15,461 bases of DNA from Gammaproteobacteria bacterium (GTDB lineage Bacteria; Pseudomonadota; Gammaproteobacteria; Eutrophobiales; Eutrophobiaceae). The notes under the pieces were generated by a model. The model worked only from the letters and a program-made list of their open reading frames with translations, was not told the DNA's origin and ran no database searches. Below, in pieces: positions 1-7,719 of this stretch (position 1 is the first letter of the stretch; each line of letters starts with the position of its first letter). The stretch covers positions 1 to 15,461 of the forward strand of contig SMWN01000041.1 of assembly GCA_004356415.1 (NCBI GenBank), given 5' to 3'. Both the position numbers and the translations under genes were made by a program.

Positions 1-564
1 ACTCGTGAACAAATTCAGGCTAAACAACTGGAGGCCTATGGTGGATTATTAAAAAATATTAGTCTAGATGGCGATAAAGAAAAACTAAACAATGCCTGGT
101 TAAATATCCCCAGGAAAATACGCACCGAATTTCACCTGATTGAAGTGTACACAGAAGAGAAACTGAAGCTTTCTGATTCGTCAGACTGTGAGCCTTTGAT
201 ACACAAGGCATTAAAAAAACAGTGGGATCTTGCACTGGTCGATTTATATGGTCAGGTAGAAGGGAAAGAAAAGGCAAAACAGTTAAAATTTGCTGAAAGT
301 TTTTTATCCAGCCATGCAAGAAATTCAGTTTTATTGCTGACACTGGGCAGGCTAAGTGCCAGAAACAAGCTCTGGGGAAAGGCAAGAACTTATCTGGAGG
401 AGAGTATTGAAATAAACTCTCTTCCTGAAACATTTCGGACACTCGCTTCTGTTCTGGATGAACTTGGTGAGCATGAGGCAGCGGCGGTATATTATCAGAG
501 GGGTTTGGAGCTGGCGACGGTGTCGGTGGGTTCTGGTGGTGTTAAGTTGCTTGGAGCAGGGTGA
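1..564 (+). CDS. hemY: HemY-like protein, C-terminal part (5' end outside the window)
   Basis: The frame is open from the first base and ends at TGA 562-564, giving 187 residues, about the last half of a HemY protein (E. coli HemY is close to 400 aa). HemY is an inner-membrane protein with a periplasm- or cytosol-facing TPR-like domain, encoded at the end of hemCDXY operons in gammaproteobacteria. Its exact role in haem synthesis is unsettled. The visible part is the helical-repeat domain: the segment LGRLSARNKLWGKARTYLE (about residues 118-136 of the fragment) is the conserved HemY/TPR signature, followed by a second helix pair around LASVLDELGEHEAAAVYYQRG. A GTG at 145 could open a shorter frame, but the homology continues upstream of it, so it is not the start. 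The last dozen residues are Gly/Val-rich and look unconserved. The N-terminal membrane helices are outside the window. The assignment rests on motif recognition. Confidence 0.85.
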   Translation, partial: TREQIQAKQLEAYGGLLKNISLDGDKEKLNNAWLNIPRKIRTEFHLIEVYTEEKLKLSDSSDCEPLIHKALKKQWDLALVDLYGQVEGKEKAKQLKFAESFLSSHARNSVLLLTLGRLSARNKLWGKARTYLEESIEINSLPETFRTLASVLDELGEHEAAAVYYQRGLELATVSVGSGGVKLLGAG

Positions 565-572
565 TTGAGATT

Positions 573-791
573 GGTTTCGCCTTTGACCGGCGAGGTACTT
601 TTCTTTGTATAGACTAAAGAAAAGTACCCAAAAGAAAACTCTCCCTGATATCAAGGTCTGCGGCTTCCCTCGTTAGTCAGTAGTGCTAATGGGTACTCGC
701 CTACATGACTTCCTGTCATGGAGTCGCTTATCTGCACGTCGTGTGCAGATATCCCTATCACTACATCCTTCCTCGGCTTGATAGAAGGGGG
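573..791 (+). repeat. Structured dispersed repeat, copy A
   Basis: This non-coding element is built from successive hairpins. They are a CGCC/GGCG stem (580-592), a perfect 13-bp stem GGTACTTTTCTTT / AAAGAAAAGTACC (594-606 with 616-628), CATGAC-TTCCT-GTCATG (704-720) and ATCTGCAC-GTCGT-GTGCAGAT (730-750). The last two sit inside an outer stem formed by tagtg..ggg-ta (about 681-695) and its complement tatccctatcacta. The same order of stems occurs at 9794-10025 (same strand) and 11152-11380 (opposite strand), with different stem sequences but complementary pairs preserved. It lies directly after hemY, so the first hairpins could also end hemY transcription. No protein is encoded. I do not recognise a named family. 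Confidence 0.8.
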
Positions 792-1010
792 ATTAATAAT
801 ACTCACGCAAAGGAAGTGTCATGTTTTTAAAAATCAATCCTAAACCGCAATAACTTCTCAGATCTAAATGAACAGTCATGAAAATATCGAACATCAATAA
901 CTCACTTGAAAATGGCCCGGTTATCTTTTTATATGGCTTAATAACGTGCTTAATAGGCTTGATATAATTAAAAATTCCGCGCTTGGCCAGGCTCGTTATT
1001 AACAAGTTAA
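792..1010. other. Intergenic stretch with no recognised content
   Basis: Between repeat A and the 3' end of the reductase gene the DNA is AT-rich. A leftward open frame crosses it and runs into the reductase gene (793-1194), but its product has no familiar motif and its first part is only the reductase gene read in another frame. I see no RNA gene, terminator with a U-tract, or conserved gene remnant here. Confidence 0.4.
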
Positions 1011-2021
1011 TCAAGTCGTTGCGAATTCGAACGAGTCTGAGTAGATGTATTCTGACGATAATCCCCTTTCTACAAAGGAATCCAGCACTGCGTGAACCAT
1101 CGGTGGTGGGCCGCAGGTGTAGACTTCGTATTTTGTGAGATCTTCGATATCTTCGAGGATAGCGTTGTGGACAAAGCCTGTTCTTCCTTGCCACTCATCT
1201 GCTTCGTCAGTTTCTGAAAGCACAGGAGTGTACTCGATGTGTTCGTGTTCGTCGGCCCAGGATTGTACGAGTTGATTCAGATAGAGATCTTCTTCTTTGC
1301 GTGCTCCCCAGTAGAAATGAATTGGGCGTTGATCGTCTAAATACAATGCATGTTCGATGATGCCTTTGATAGGGGCGAATCCGGTTCCGCCGGCAACCAT
1401 GATGATGGGTCGTTCAGAATCTTCCCTGAGGAAAAAAGTCCCTAGCGGGCCTTCAAATCGCAGCAGCGTGCTTTCTTTTAGTTCGTGAAAGGCATATTCC
1501 GAAAACAAACCGCCATCATAATGACGGATATGTAGTTCCAGGGTGTTATCATTATGCGGGGCATTGGCCAGAGAAAATGATCGCTTTTTCCCTTCGCGTA
1601 ATAACAGGTCGATATATTGCCCGGCGAGAAATTGTAGCCGTTCGCTCGAGGGTAATTTTAAAAAGAGGCGTATCACATCATGGTTAAGTTTTTCAATCTC
1701 TGTCACCCGACAGGGCAGTTTGCGAATTGAAATCTCACCAACGCGATCAATCTCTTTTGCTTCGATAATGACATTAGATTTCGGGATGGCTTGGCAAAAG
1801 AGAACATAACCCTCTTTGCTTTCCTGCTCAGTAATACCCGTGACTTCATTTTGGTAATGTATATTTCCTCTAATCAATTTTCCTTTGCATGATCCACAGG
1901 CACCATTGCGGCAACCATAGGGAAAACTATGTCCATTCTTGAGCGCGGACTCAAGTATGGTTTCATTTTTGCCTGCAAGAAATGATTCCTTGCTTGAGTC
2001 AATGGTGATCTTGTACAGCAT
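1011..2021 (-). CDS. 2Fe-2S ferredoxin / FAD / NAD(P)H oxidoreductase (AscD-like, CDP-glucoseen reductase family)
   Basis: This 336-aa flavo-iron-sulfur electron-transfer protein should move electrons from NAD(P)H through FAD to a plant-type 2Fe-2S centre. The ferredoxin domain comes first (about 1-95): cluster cysteines are Cys37, Cys42, Cys45 in PYGCRNGACGSC and Cys76 in LFCQA. An FAD domain follows (about 100-200) with RSFS at 147-150, then a NAD(P)-binding domain with GGTGFAPI (211-218) and CGPPPM (303-308). This order is that of CDP-6-deoxy-delta-3,4-glucoseen reductase and of phenol hydroxylase or methane monooxygenase reductases. Database names for such housekeeping copies are often AscD, although no sugar-modifying genes are present here, so the true partner is unknown. 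It starts at ATG 2021 and I see no good Shine-Dalgarno sequence in the AT-rich 54-nt gap after the ParA gene. It probably ends the prk-parA transcription unit. Confidence 0.85.
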   Translation of the reverse strand: MLYKITIDSSKESFLAGKNETILESALKNGHSFPYGCRNGACGSCKGKLIRGNIHYQNEVTGITEQESKEGYVLFCQAIPKSNVIIEAKEIDRVGEISIRKLPCRVTEIEKLNHDVIRLFLKLPSSERLQFLAGQYIDLLLREGKKRSFSLANAPHNDNTLELHIRHYDGGLFSEYAFHELKESTLLRFEGPLGTFFLREDSERPIIMVAGGTGFAPIKGIIEHALYLDDQRPIHFYWGARKEEDLYLNQLVQSWADEHEHIEYTPVLSETDEADEWQGRTGFVHNAILEDIEDLTKYEVYTCGPPPMVHAVLDSFVERGLSSEYIYSDSFEFATT

Positions 2022-2075
2022 AATGTTTGAACAATATTATTTTAATTAATGTGGTAAGAGGATTGTTAGAAAAAC

Positions 2076-2732
2076 TTAAGGCAAACTTCTTTTGCTGTTT
2101 AACCACCTAAGTAATGGTTTCCATTGCTCTCGATCATAGTATGTCCTGGAAGGCGCTAGTTCGAATATTGTTTTTCCTTGTTCAGCAGCATGTACATAGT
2201 TTTGGGTAGCACGAAGTAAAGCCATATATGGAATCTTTCTACCATTCGGTAGTTTAATATTATAAAGATAGTCTTCAATTTTATCAGCCGCTATCGTCAT
2301 TTCATTGACCCTATTTGCAACCGTCGCAATTTTAATTTTTCTGTTAACAGATTTTTTCCTGAGTTTGATCAAATCACTGATGAATCTTTCTGCAGCCCGT
2401 ATATCGATAGGGGATGGCAGTACAGGGATAATCATTGTTTGTGCCACACGAAGGATACTGGCTATCTTTTGCTCATGTATTCCCGCAGGCGTGTCCAGTA
2501 CAAGGATGTCTGTATTATTGGGGACGAGAAGTTTATTCTTTTTTACAGGCACGTTATTAATCCTGGCCAAGTTCTCAGGCCTTATATCAAGCCAGTCACT
2601 ACTGGAACACTGTGGATCACAATCAGCGAGTGAAACATTATTGCCTCGCATTGCGAAATATCCAGCAATAGTTGTTGCAATTGTACTTTTACCACAACCA
2701 CCTTTTGGATTGAGTATCAATATTGTGCGCAC
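2076..2732 (-). CDS. Orphan ParA/MinD-family ATPase
   Basis: The product is a 218-aa P-loop ATPase of the ParA/MinD/Soj group, whose members dimerise on ATP, bind DNA or membrane, and position plasmids, chromosomes or protein complexes. The deviant Walker A motif PKGGCGKST occupies residues 9-17 with the signature Lys10 plus Lys15. The switch region DCDPQ is at 37-41 and Walker B VLDTPAG at 78-84. At this length it has no N-terminal DNA-binding extension, so it is a small ParA. The start is GTG at 2732: an in-frame TAG lies two codons upstream, and no later start would keep the Walker A motif. AAGG about 11 nt upstream may be the ribosome site. No parB, parS-like array or second small partner gene follows. 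The gene lies 32 nt after prk on the same strand, hinting at co-transcription. A role in placing a CO2-fixation assembly, by analogy with McdA, is only a hypothesis. Confidence 0.85.
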   Translation of the reverse strand: MRTILILNPKGGCGKSTIATTIAGYFAMRGNNVSLADCDPQCSSSDWLDIRPENLARINNVPVKKNKLLVPNNTDILVLDTPAGIHEQKIASILRVAQTMIIPVLPSPIDIRAAERFISDLIKLRKKSVNRKIKIATVANRVNEMTIAADKIEDYLYNIKLPNGRKIPYMALLRATQNYVHAAEQGKTIFELAPSRTYYDREQWKPLLRWLNSKRSLP

Positions 2733-2764
2733 GGGCTATTTATCCTTAATCTTTGAGTGTCCTA

Positions 2765-3652
2765 TTATACATTCTTGGTAACGGGTTTTTTATTTTTCAT
2801 CAAGTCCTGTATTAATGGATCTGTGATTAATTGCATGGCAAAAATCATTTTTCCCGCGGGGACAACAATGGTATTTGGTGTTGTCATGAATGATCCACTT
2901 AGCATCTTCATCAAATGTTGGAAATCGACTTTAATTTTTTCCTGATTCCTAACATGGATAACGACAAAGCTTTCTTCACTGGTTGGAACTTCAGTTGCAG
3001 CAAATGGGTTTGAAGTATCGACGGTAGGAACACGCTGAAAATTAATATCAGTTCTGGAGAATTGTGGTGTGATGTAATGTGTGTAGTCATGCATTCGACT
3101 GAGTATCAATTCTGTTGCATCTTCCGGGGAGTAACCCCTGATTTCCTTGTCACGATGAATCTTCTGCATCCATTCAAGATTAATGATGGGGGTGACACCG
3201 ATTAGTAAGTCTACATACTGATGAACGTTCACGGTGTCAGTAACGATGGCCCCATGTAAGCCTTCGTAGAAAAGCAAGTCTGTATTTTCCGGTAGATCAT
3301 TCCATTCCGTCAGCGTACCTGGCGGTGAATTATGTAACGCAGCCTCTGCGTCATTATGTATATAGTATCTATGGTTGCCTGTGCCATGTTCTGAATATTC
3401 ACGAAACAAAGCCTCGAGTTCCTCGAATAAATTACCTTCGGGACCAAAATGGGTAATGTTTTTTCCTTCCAGTTCAGCTGCCTTGACAATATCATCCATC
3501 TCCTGACGGTTATACCGGTGGTAGCTATCACCTTCGACAAATGCGGGTGTGATTCCTTCGTGACTGAAGATAATTTCAAAGGCATTTTTGACACTGCTGG
3601 TACCTGCCCCAGAAGAGCCAGTTATTGCAACGATAGGGTGATCTTTAGACAT
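2765..3652 (-). CDS. prk: Phosphoribulokinase, class I (proteobacterial type)
   Basis: This 295-aa enzyme phosphorylates ribulose 5-phosphate with ATP to ribulose 1,5-bisphosphate, the Rubisco substrate, in the cytoplasm. Its length and sequence fit the octameric bacterial class I enzyme rather than the plant/cyanobacterial class. The P-loop GSSGAGTSS lies at 12-20. Active-site residues known from the Rhodobacter sphaeroides enzyme are present: Asp42, His45 and Arg49 in GDSYHRYNR, Glu130 in FYEGLHGA, and the basic cluster QKIHRDKEIRG (163-173). The segment PQFSRTDINFQRVPTVDTSNP is diagnostic of the class. The ATG at 3652 has only a weak purine stretch upstream (ATGGA). The gene heads the leftward prk-parA-reductase cluster and is divergent from msbA across 307 nt. 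No Rubisco or cbbR gene is in the window, so the rest of the Calvin cycle lies elsewhere. Confidence 0.97.
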   Translation of the reverse strand: MSKDHPIVAITGSSGAGTSSVKNAFEIIFSHEGITPAFVEGDSYHRYNRQEMDDIVKAAELEGKNITHFGPEGNLFEELEALFREYSEHGTGNHRYYIHNDAEAALHNSPPGTLTEWNDLPENTDLLFYEGLHGAIVTDTVNVHQYVDLLIGVTPIINLEWMQKIHRDKEIRGYSPEDATELILSRMHDYTHYITPQFSRTDINFQRVPTVDTSNPFAATEVPTSEESFVVIHVRNQEKIKVDFQHLMKMLSGSFMTTPNTIVVPAGKMIFAMQLITDPLIQDLMKNKKPVTKNV

Positions 3653-3773
3653 TTACTATATATTCCATTTTTGATGTGTCTATTTATTACGATATTGTTG
3701 TCGGAACATCAAGCAAAATTGCGTTTACGGTATACTATCCATTAGCATAGACGGGTTATATGAAAGTTTTGCA

Positions 3774-3896
3774 CGAGCCATCCCAAGCCGATAAATTGGG
3801 CTCGACAAAGCAAAGAAACACAAAAATGCGATTTCCGTGCTTCTCTCAAAATCAATAATTTGAGGTTTTTGATTTTGACCTGACCTCCTTGTCAGG
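3774..3896. repeat. Hairpin-rich intergenic element, possible diverged repeat copy (D)
   Basis: Three inverted repeats follow one another. They are CGAGCC..CAA with TTGGGCTCG (3774-3804, one bulge), TCAAAATCA / TGATTTTGA (3846-3854 with 3870-3878), and CCTGAC-CTCCTT-GTCAGG (3879-3896). The last has the TCCT loop seen in copies A-C, and the tract aaagcaaagaaac resembles their AAAGAAAAG arm. Overall order and identity to A-C are weak, so membership of the family is uncertain. It could equally be regulatory leader structure between prk and msbA. Confidence 0.4.
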
Positions 3897-3904
3897 CGAT
3901 ACTT

Positions 3905-3950
3905 TTGATTTAATGCAAAATTATCTATATATAACAATGATTTTTCAGGA
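3905..3950 (+). promoter_or_regulatory. Candidate sigma-70 promoter and ribosome site for msbA
   Basis: TTGATT (3905-3910) and TATATA (3928-3933) are separated by 17 nt and resemble -35 and -10 boxes. Transcription would start near 3940. AGGA at 3947-3950 lies 9 nt before the msbA ATG and is a good Shine-Dalgarno sequence. The AT-rich setting makes chance boxes possible. Confidence 0.4.
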
Positions 3951-3959
3951 AAATTAGAG

Positions 3960-5702
3960 ATGCCAATGACTGGTAATGATGCCCGTTTATACAAACGCCT
4001 ACTGCTGTATGTGAAGCCTTATTGGCGTACTTTTCTAATCGCCATTGTCAGCATGCTAGTTCTGGCAATATCCGATCCCGCCATACCCGCCCTGATTAAA
4101 CCTATGCTGGATGGTGCATTTATTGAGAAAGACCCTGCGACAATGAAATGGGTCCCTGTTCTGTTTGTTGTGCTCTTTGCTGTCAGAGGCTTCGCTGCCT
4201 ATGCCAATGGCGTTGCCTTGTTCTGGGTGTCGAACAAGGTCGTTATGGATCTCAGGCAGGAAATGTTTGTCAGAATTTTGTCATTACCCAGCAGTTATTA
4301 CGATGATCATTCCTCAGGCAGTCTGTTGTCTAAATTTACCTTTGACGTCACGCAAATTAAAGAAGCGGCAACGAATGCAATCACGACCATCGTGCGTGAT
4401 TCACTTTCTATCGTTGGTCTTTTAGGGTGGATGTTTTATATCGACTGGAAGTTGACATTGGTTGCTATGGTCAGTGCACCTTTTATTGCCATAGTGATTT
4501 TAATTATTCGTAAACGCCTTAGAAAAATGAGTCGTAAGGTTCAGGGATCTATGGCTGATATCAATCATGTACTGGTCGAATGCATAAACGGCCATAAACT
4601 TGTTAAACTCTACGATGGCAAGGAACAGGAAATTCGCCGGTTCCAGGAAGTCACAAATGCCAACCGCAGATACTCGATGAAATTTGCCATGGCGGCTGTT
4701 GCAAGTAGCCCAATGATCCAGCTGATTACTGCAATTGCTCTGGCGATAATTATTTATATCGCAATCCAAAATGCATCAGTCGATAAGATTGAAGTGGGAG
4801 AATTCACTTCTTTTTTTGCAGCGATGGCCATGCTGCTAAATCCACTGAAACGATTAGCCAGGGTGAATGAGCATCTACAAAAAGGCCTTGCTGCCTGCGA
4901 GAGTGTTTTTGCATTGCTGGATCATTTAGTTGAACCGGATGTTGGCAAACAGACATTGGAAAGAGTAAAGGGTGAAATAGAATTCTGTAATGTGAATTTT
5001 AGTTACGATGGTAATGATCAAAAAGCATTAAATAATGTTTCCATGCACATAAAACCCGGTGAGACGATCGCGTTGGTGGGTGCATCTGGCAGTGGTAAAT
5101 CAACCATTGCAAACCTGGTTCCTTCTTTTTATTCAGTGACCGAAGGAAAGATCCTGCTGGATGGAAAGGACATCAAAGACATTTCGCTACAATCATTACG
5201 TCAGAACATTGCATTGGTCAGTCAGGATATTGTTCTGTTTAACGATACTGTCAGAAATAATATTGCTTACGGTAATATGAGTGGCAGTAGCGAAGAATCA
5301 ATTATTGCTGCGGCCAGAGCAGCGCACGCATTGGAGTTCATAGAAGACTTACATGATGGGTTTGATACCATCGTTGGAGAAAAAGGCCTGAAGTTGTCTG
5401 GTGGTCAACGTCAAAGATTGGCCATTGCAAGGGCTCTGCTCAAGGATGCCCCGGTGCTTATTATGGATGAGGCGACATCTTCGCTGGATACACATTCAGA
5501 AAGACAGATTCAGATGGCGCTGGATGAGGTCAAAGAAGGCAGGACATGTCTGATCATTGCCCACCGACTTTCTACAATAGAAAAGGCAGATCGTATTATT
5601 GTGATTGATAACGGGATAATTGTTGAAACAGGCACACATGCTGAATTGATCAAAAAAGATGGTGCTTATGCGCGCTTACATCAGTTGCAATTCAATATCT
5701 GA
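3960..5702 (+). CDS. msbA: Lipid A export ATP-binding/permease protein MsbA
   Basis: This 580-aa half-transporter matches the usual MsbA length (582 aa in E. coli). It flips core-lipid A across the inner membrane for later LPS transport and works as a homodimer. The membrane domain occupies about residues 20-320 with hydrophobic segments near 22-40, 65-90, 145-185 and 250-292. The nucleotide-binding domain contains Walker A GASGSGKST (374-382), Q-loop Gln422, signature LSGGQ (479-483), Walker B VLIMDE (499-504, Glu504), D-loop SSLD (507-510) and switch His535 in AHRLST. All catalytic residues are intact. The ATG at 3960 is supported by AGGA 9 nt upstream. It is transcribed alone to the right and its stop is 4 nt from the stop of the convergent transglutaminase gene. 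In many relatives lpxK follows msbA; here it does not. Confidence 0.95.
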   Translation: MPMTGNDARLYKRLLLYVKPYWRTFLIAIVSMLVLAISDPAIPALIKPMLDGAFIEKDPATMKWVPVLFVVLFAVRGFAAYANGVALFWVSNKVVMDLRQEMFVRILSLPSSYYDDHSSGSLLSKFTFDVTQIKEAATNAITTIVRDSLSIVGLLGWMFYIDWKLTLVAMVSAPFIAIVILIIRKRLRKMSRKVQGSMADINHVLVECINGHKLVKLYDGKEQEIRRFQEVTNANRRYSMKFAMAAVASSPMIQLITAIALAIIIYIAIQNASVDKIEVGEFTSFFAAMAMLLNPLKRLARVNEHLQKGLAACESVFALLDHLVEPDVGKQTLERVKGEIEFCNVNFSYDGNDQKALNNVSMHIKPGETIALVGASGSGKSTIANLVPSFYSVTEGKILLDGKDIKDISLQSLRQNIALVSQDIVLFNDTVRNNIAYGNMSGSSEESIIAAARAAHALEFIEDLHDGFDTIVGEKGLKLSGGQRQRLAIARALLKDAPVLIMDEATSSLDTHSERQIQMALDEVKEGRTCLIIAHRLSTIEKADRIIVIDNGIIVETGTHAELIKKDGAYARLHQLQFNI

Positions 5703-5724
5703 GGCATCAGTTAGTTGATGGCCT
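5701..5724. terminator. Weak hairpin between convergent msbA and tgpA-like genes
   Basis: A small inverted repeat, GAGGCATCA / TGATGGCCT around loop GTTAGT, covers the two stop codons. It has one bulge and no U-tract on either strand. It could act as a two-way transcription end only weakly, and it overlaps coding sequence. Confidence 0.2.
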
Positions 5725-7719
5725 GAATGATCGAACATGTTCCTGAAGCGAGGGTATCTGAGCGTTGTTGGAACCATATCTTATCGCTATGTAAATATCC
5801 GTTATGTTATAGATCTGCTGAGACAGATCGCCTCTCTTTAATGCGGCACGCTTTGCAAAGTCAACGGGCCCTTCGTGCGCAACATGATGAATACCGCATC
5901 GGGCCAACTTTTTACAGAATTTAATGTATAAGCGCTTAACTGGCTCTCCGTTTTCAGGCGTAGACTTCAGTAGTACGAATGCCAGATAAATGAGTATCGG
6001 CACAATGAATATTATTATAAGAAAAATCATGCTGCTCCAGTCAATCTTCTGCAGGCCAAATTGAGCAAGGAACGCTTTTTGACGTTTTGGACCATAGCTG
6101 ATGACCCATTGATTCCACTGATTGTTAACAGCATCCCAACTGTAGTTCAAGCGTCGCCATAATTGTCTGGTCAGGCTGTTTCGACTAAACATCAACGGAA
6201 TACCAATGATATTACCAGGCAATGCACTTTCAATACCCTCTATGACACGTAGTGGTGAGACAGCAGCCGTTGGATCGACGCGTGTCCAGCCCTGCTCCTT
6301 TATCCAGACTTCTGTCCATGCATGTGCATTGCGTTGATGAACAACAAAATAATCTCCAACAGGATTATATTCTCCGCCCTGATAACCAAGCACAATACGT
6401 GCAGGAATTCCAGCTAGCCTCATCATGACGACGAACGTACTGGCATAGTGCTCACAAAACCCCTGTTTTGTTTCAAATAGAAATTGATCGACCCGATCAT
6501 TTTCCAGGAGGGGGGGATTCAAGGTGTAATAAAATTTGTCCTCACTAAATAATTTTAATGCGCGCTTAATGATTTGTTTTTTAGATAAGCCCTCCTTTTT
6601 CCATTGGTGAATCAATCTCTTTGTTCGGCCATGTTGTTGCCGGGGGAGCTGTAAGGATTTTTGCAGTTCATCATTATTCAGTCCTGATATCTTGTATTCT
6701 GGATAGGAAATCATTTCATAACGAATTCTTTGCCTGATAGGCTTTTGGGTAAGTAATTGAAAGTCTGATGTTATCCAGCTTTGATCAGGTCCCAGCTCAG
6801 GATTTTGGCCTGGCATGTCAAGCGCATATAGCCATTTTTGATTATGAGGTTCCAGTGTCACGGTGTACGCAACAGGATCGGACATTGTTTGTAATGGTGC
6901 TGCATCAAGATAATCTGATTCTCCTCTGGTCCATTTTTTTCCATCGGTATACCAGAGTACCGGGCCACGCCAATAGAGTTGCGATTTTTCTGGTTGCGTA
7001 TCTTTGAAATCAACTCGAAAAGCAACCTTGTTGCTTAGTATCAGCTGACTAATACTGCCAGGAGACATTTCATCATCAATACCGGTTAAACCCGTATGAG
7101 CATCGTCTGGCATGCCCCATAGAGGGCCTGATATTCGCGGAAATAATACAAATAAAATTAGCATGACAGGAATGGATTGCAGTAATAGTGTTGCAGCAAT
7201 CTTGCTTGAAGCCTTGTAAGATAATTTTTGCTGATAATCATTATACGTCAACAGACTTAGCGTCATTACTAAAACTGTGCATGACATATAAATAGCCGTA
7301 CCAATGGTTTGTGTGTAGAGGAAAGTTGTCACCACGAGGAAATAGCCCAGGAAACAGGTAACATAGAAATCTCTCTCTTGGCTAGTTTCAATAATTTTAA
7401 AACCGGCCAATAAAACCAGTAGTGAGACACCGGCATTGCGACCAACAATCGTTCCAAAGTGAAAATAAATACCGATAATACCAATCACCATCAGGATAAA
7501 TAAAAATATTCTCGTAATAGAAAATTTCCTTTCGGTTAAATTGACTTGCGATGGTGAATATAATTTCCAGATTGTAAGTACCAGAAACAACACTATGATC
7601 CAGCCTGGGATTCTTTGCACATGAGGCAGCACTGACATAGTTAAACCAGCCCCCAGACAATAAAGACTGTTCAACGATGTATTATTTTCAGGCCAGCGAC
7701 TGTTCATTATTCTGGTCAT
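5707..7719 (-). CDS. tgpA: Membrane transglutaminase-like protease (DUF3488 / transglutaminase core / DUF4129)
   Basis: The 670-aa product resembles TgpA of Pseudomonas, an inner-membrane protein with a periplasmic transglutaminase-fold domain. The N-terminal part (about 20-195) has several hydrophobic helices (DUF3488). A periplasmic region follows, with the transglutaminase core at about 410-485. The triad is visible: Cys422 in GFCEHYAS, His467 in NAHAWTE and Asp482 in VDPTAA. A single helix lies at about 564-585 and a cytoplasmic C-terminal domain (about 595-665) carries YIKFCKKLARCG, typical of DUF4129. It is the third gene of a moxR-DUF58-tgpA operon: its ATG (7719) overlaps the DUF58 stop as ATGA, which suggests translational coupling. 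Homologues are linked to envelope or peptidoglycan processes. The substrate is not evident here. The symbol follows family resemblance only. Confidence 0.85.
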   Translation of the reverse strand: MTRIMNSRWPENNTSLNSLYCLGAGLTMSVLPHVQRIPGWIIVLFLVLTIWKLYSPSQVNLTERKFSITRIFLFILMVIGIIGIYFHFGTIVGRNAGVSLLVLLAGFKIIETSQERDFYVTCFLGYFLVVTTFLYTQTIGTAIYMSCTVLVMTLSLLTYNDYQQKLSYKASSKIAATLLLQSIPVMLILFVLFPRISGPLWGMPDDAHTGLTGIDDEMSPGSISQLILSNKVAFRVDFKDTQPEKSQLYWRGPVLWYTDGKKWTRGESDYLDAAPLQTMSDPVAYTVTLEPHNQKWLYALDMPGQNPELGPDQSWITSDFQLLTQKPIRQRIRYEMISYPEYKISGLNNDELQKSLQLPRQQHGRTKRLIHQWKKEGLSKKQIIKRALKLFSEDKFYYTLNPPLLENDRVDQFLFETKQGFCEHYASTFVVMMRLAGIPARIVLGYQGGEYNPVGDYFVVHQRNAHAWTEVWIKEQGWTRVDPTAAVSPLRVIEGIESALPGNIIGIPLMFSRNSLTRQLWRRLNYSWDAVNNQWNQWVISYGPKRQKAFLAQFGLQKIDWSSMIFLIIIFIVPILIYLAFVLLKSTPENGEPVKRLYIKFCKKLARCGIHHVAHEGPVDFAKRAALKRGDLSQQIYNITDIYIAIRYGSNNAQIPSLQEHVRSFRPSTN

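Noticed and set aside
573..791. CRISPR array or insertion sequence as an explanation of the repeats
   Set aside because: There are no regularly spaced short direct repeats with spacers, and no transposase frame; the copies are single, long, hairpin-based units.
793..1194. Leftward open frame of 133 codons extending past the reductase gene
   Set aside because: Much of it is the reductase gene read in another frame; the rest has no motif and no ribosome site, so I do not call it a gene.
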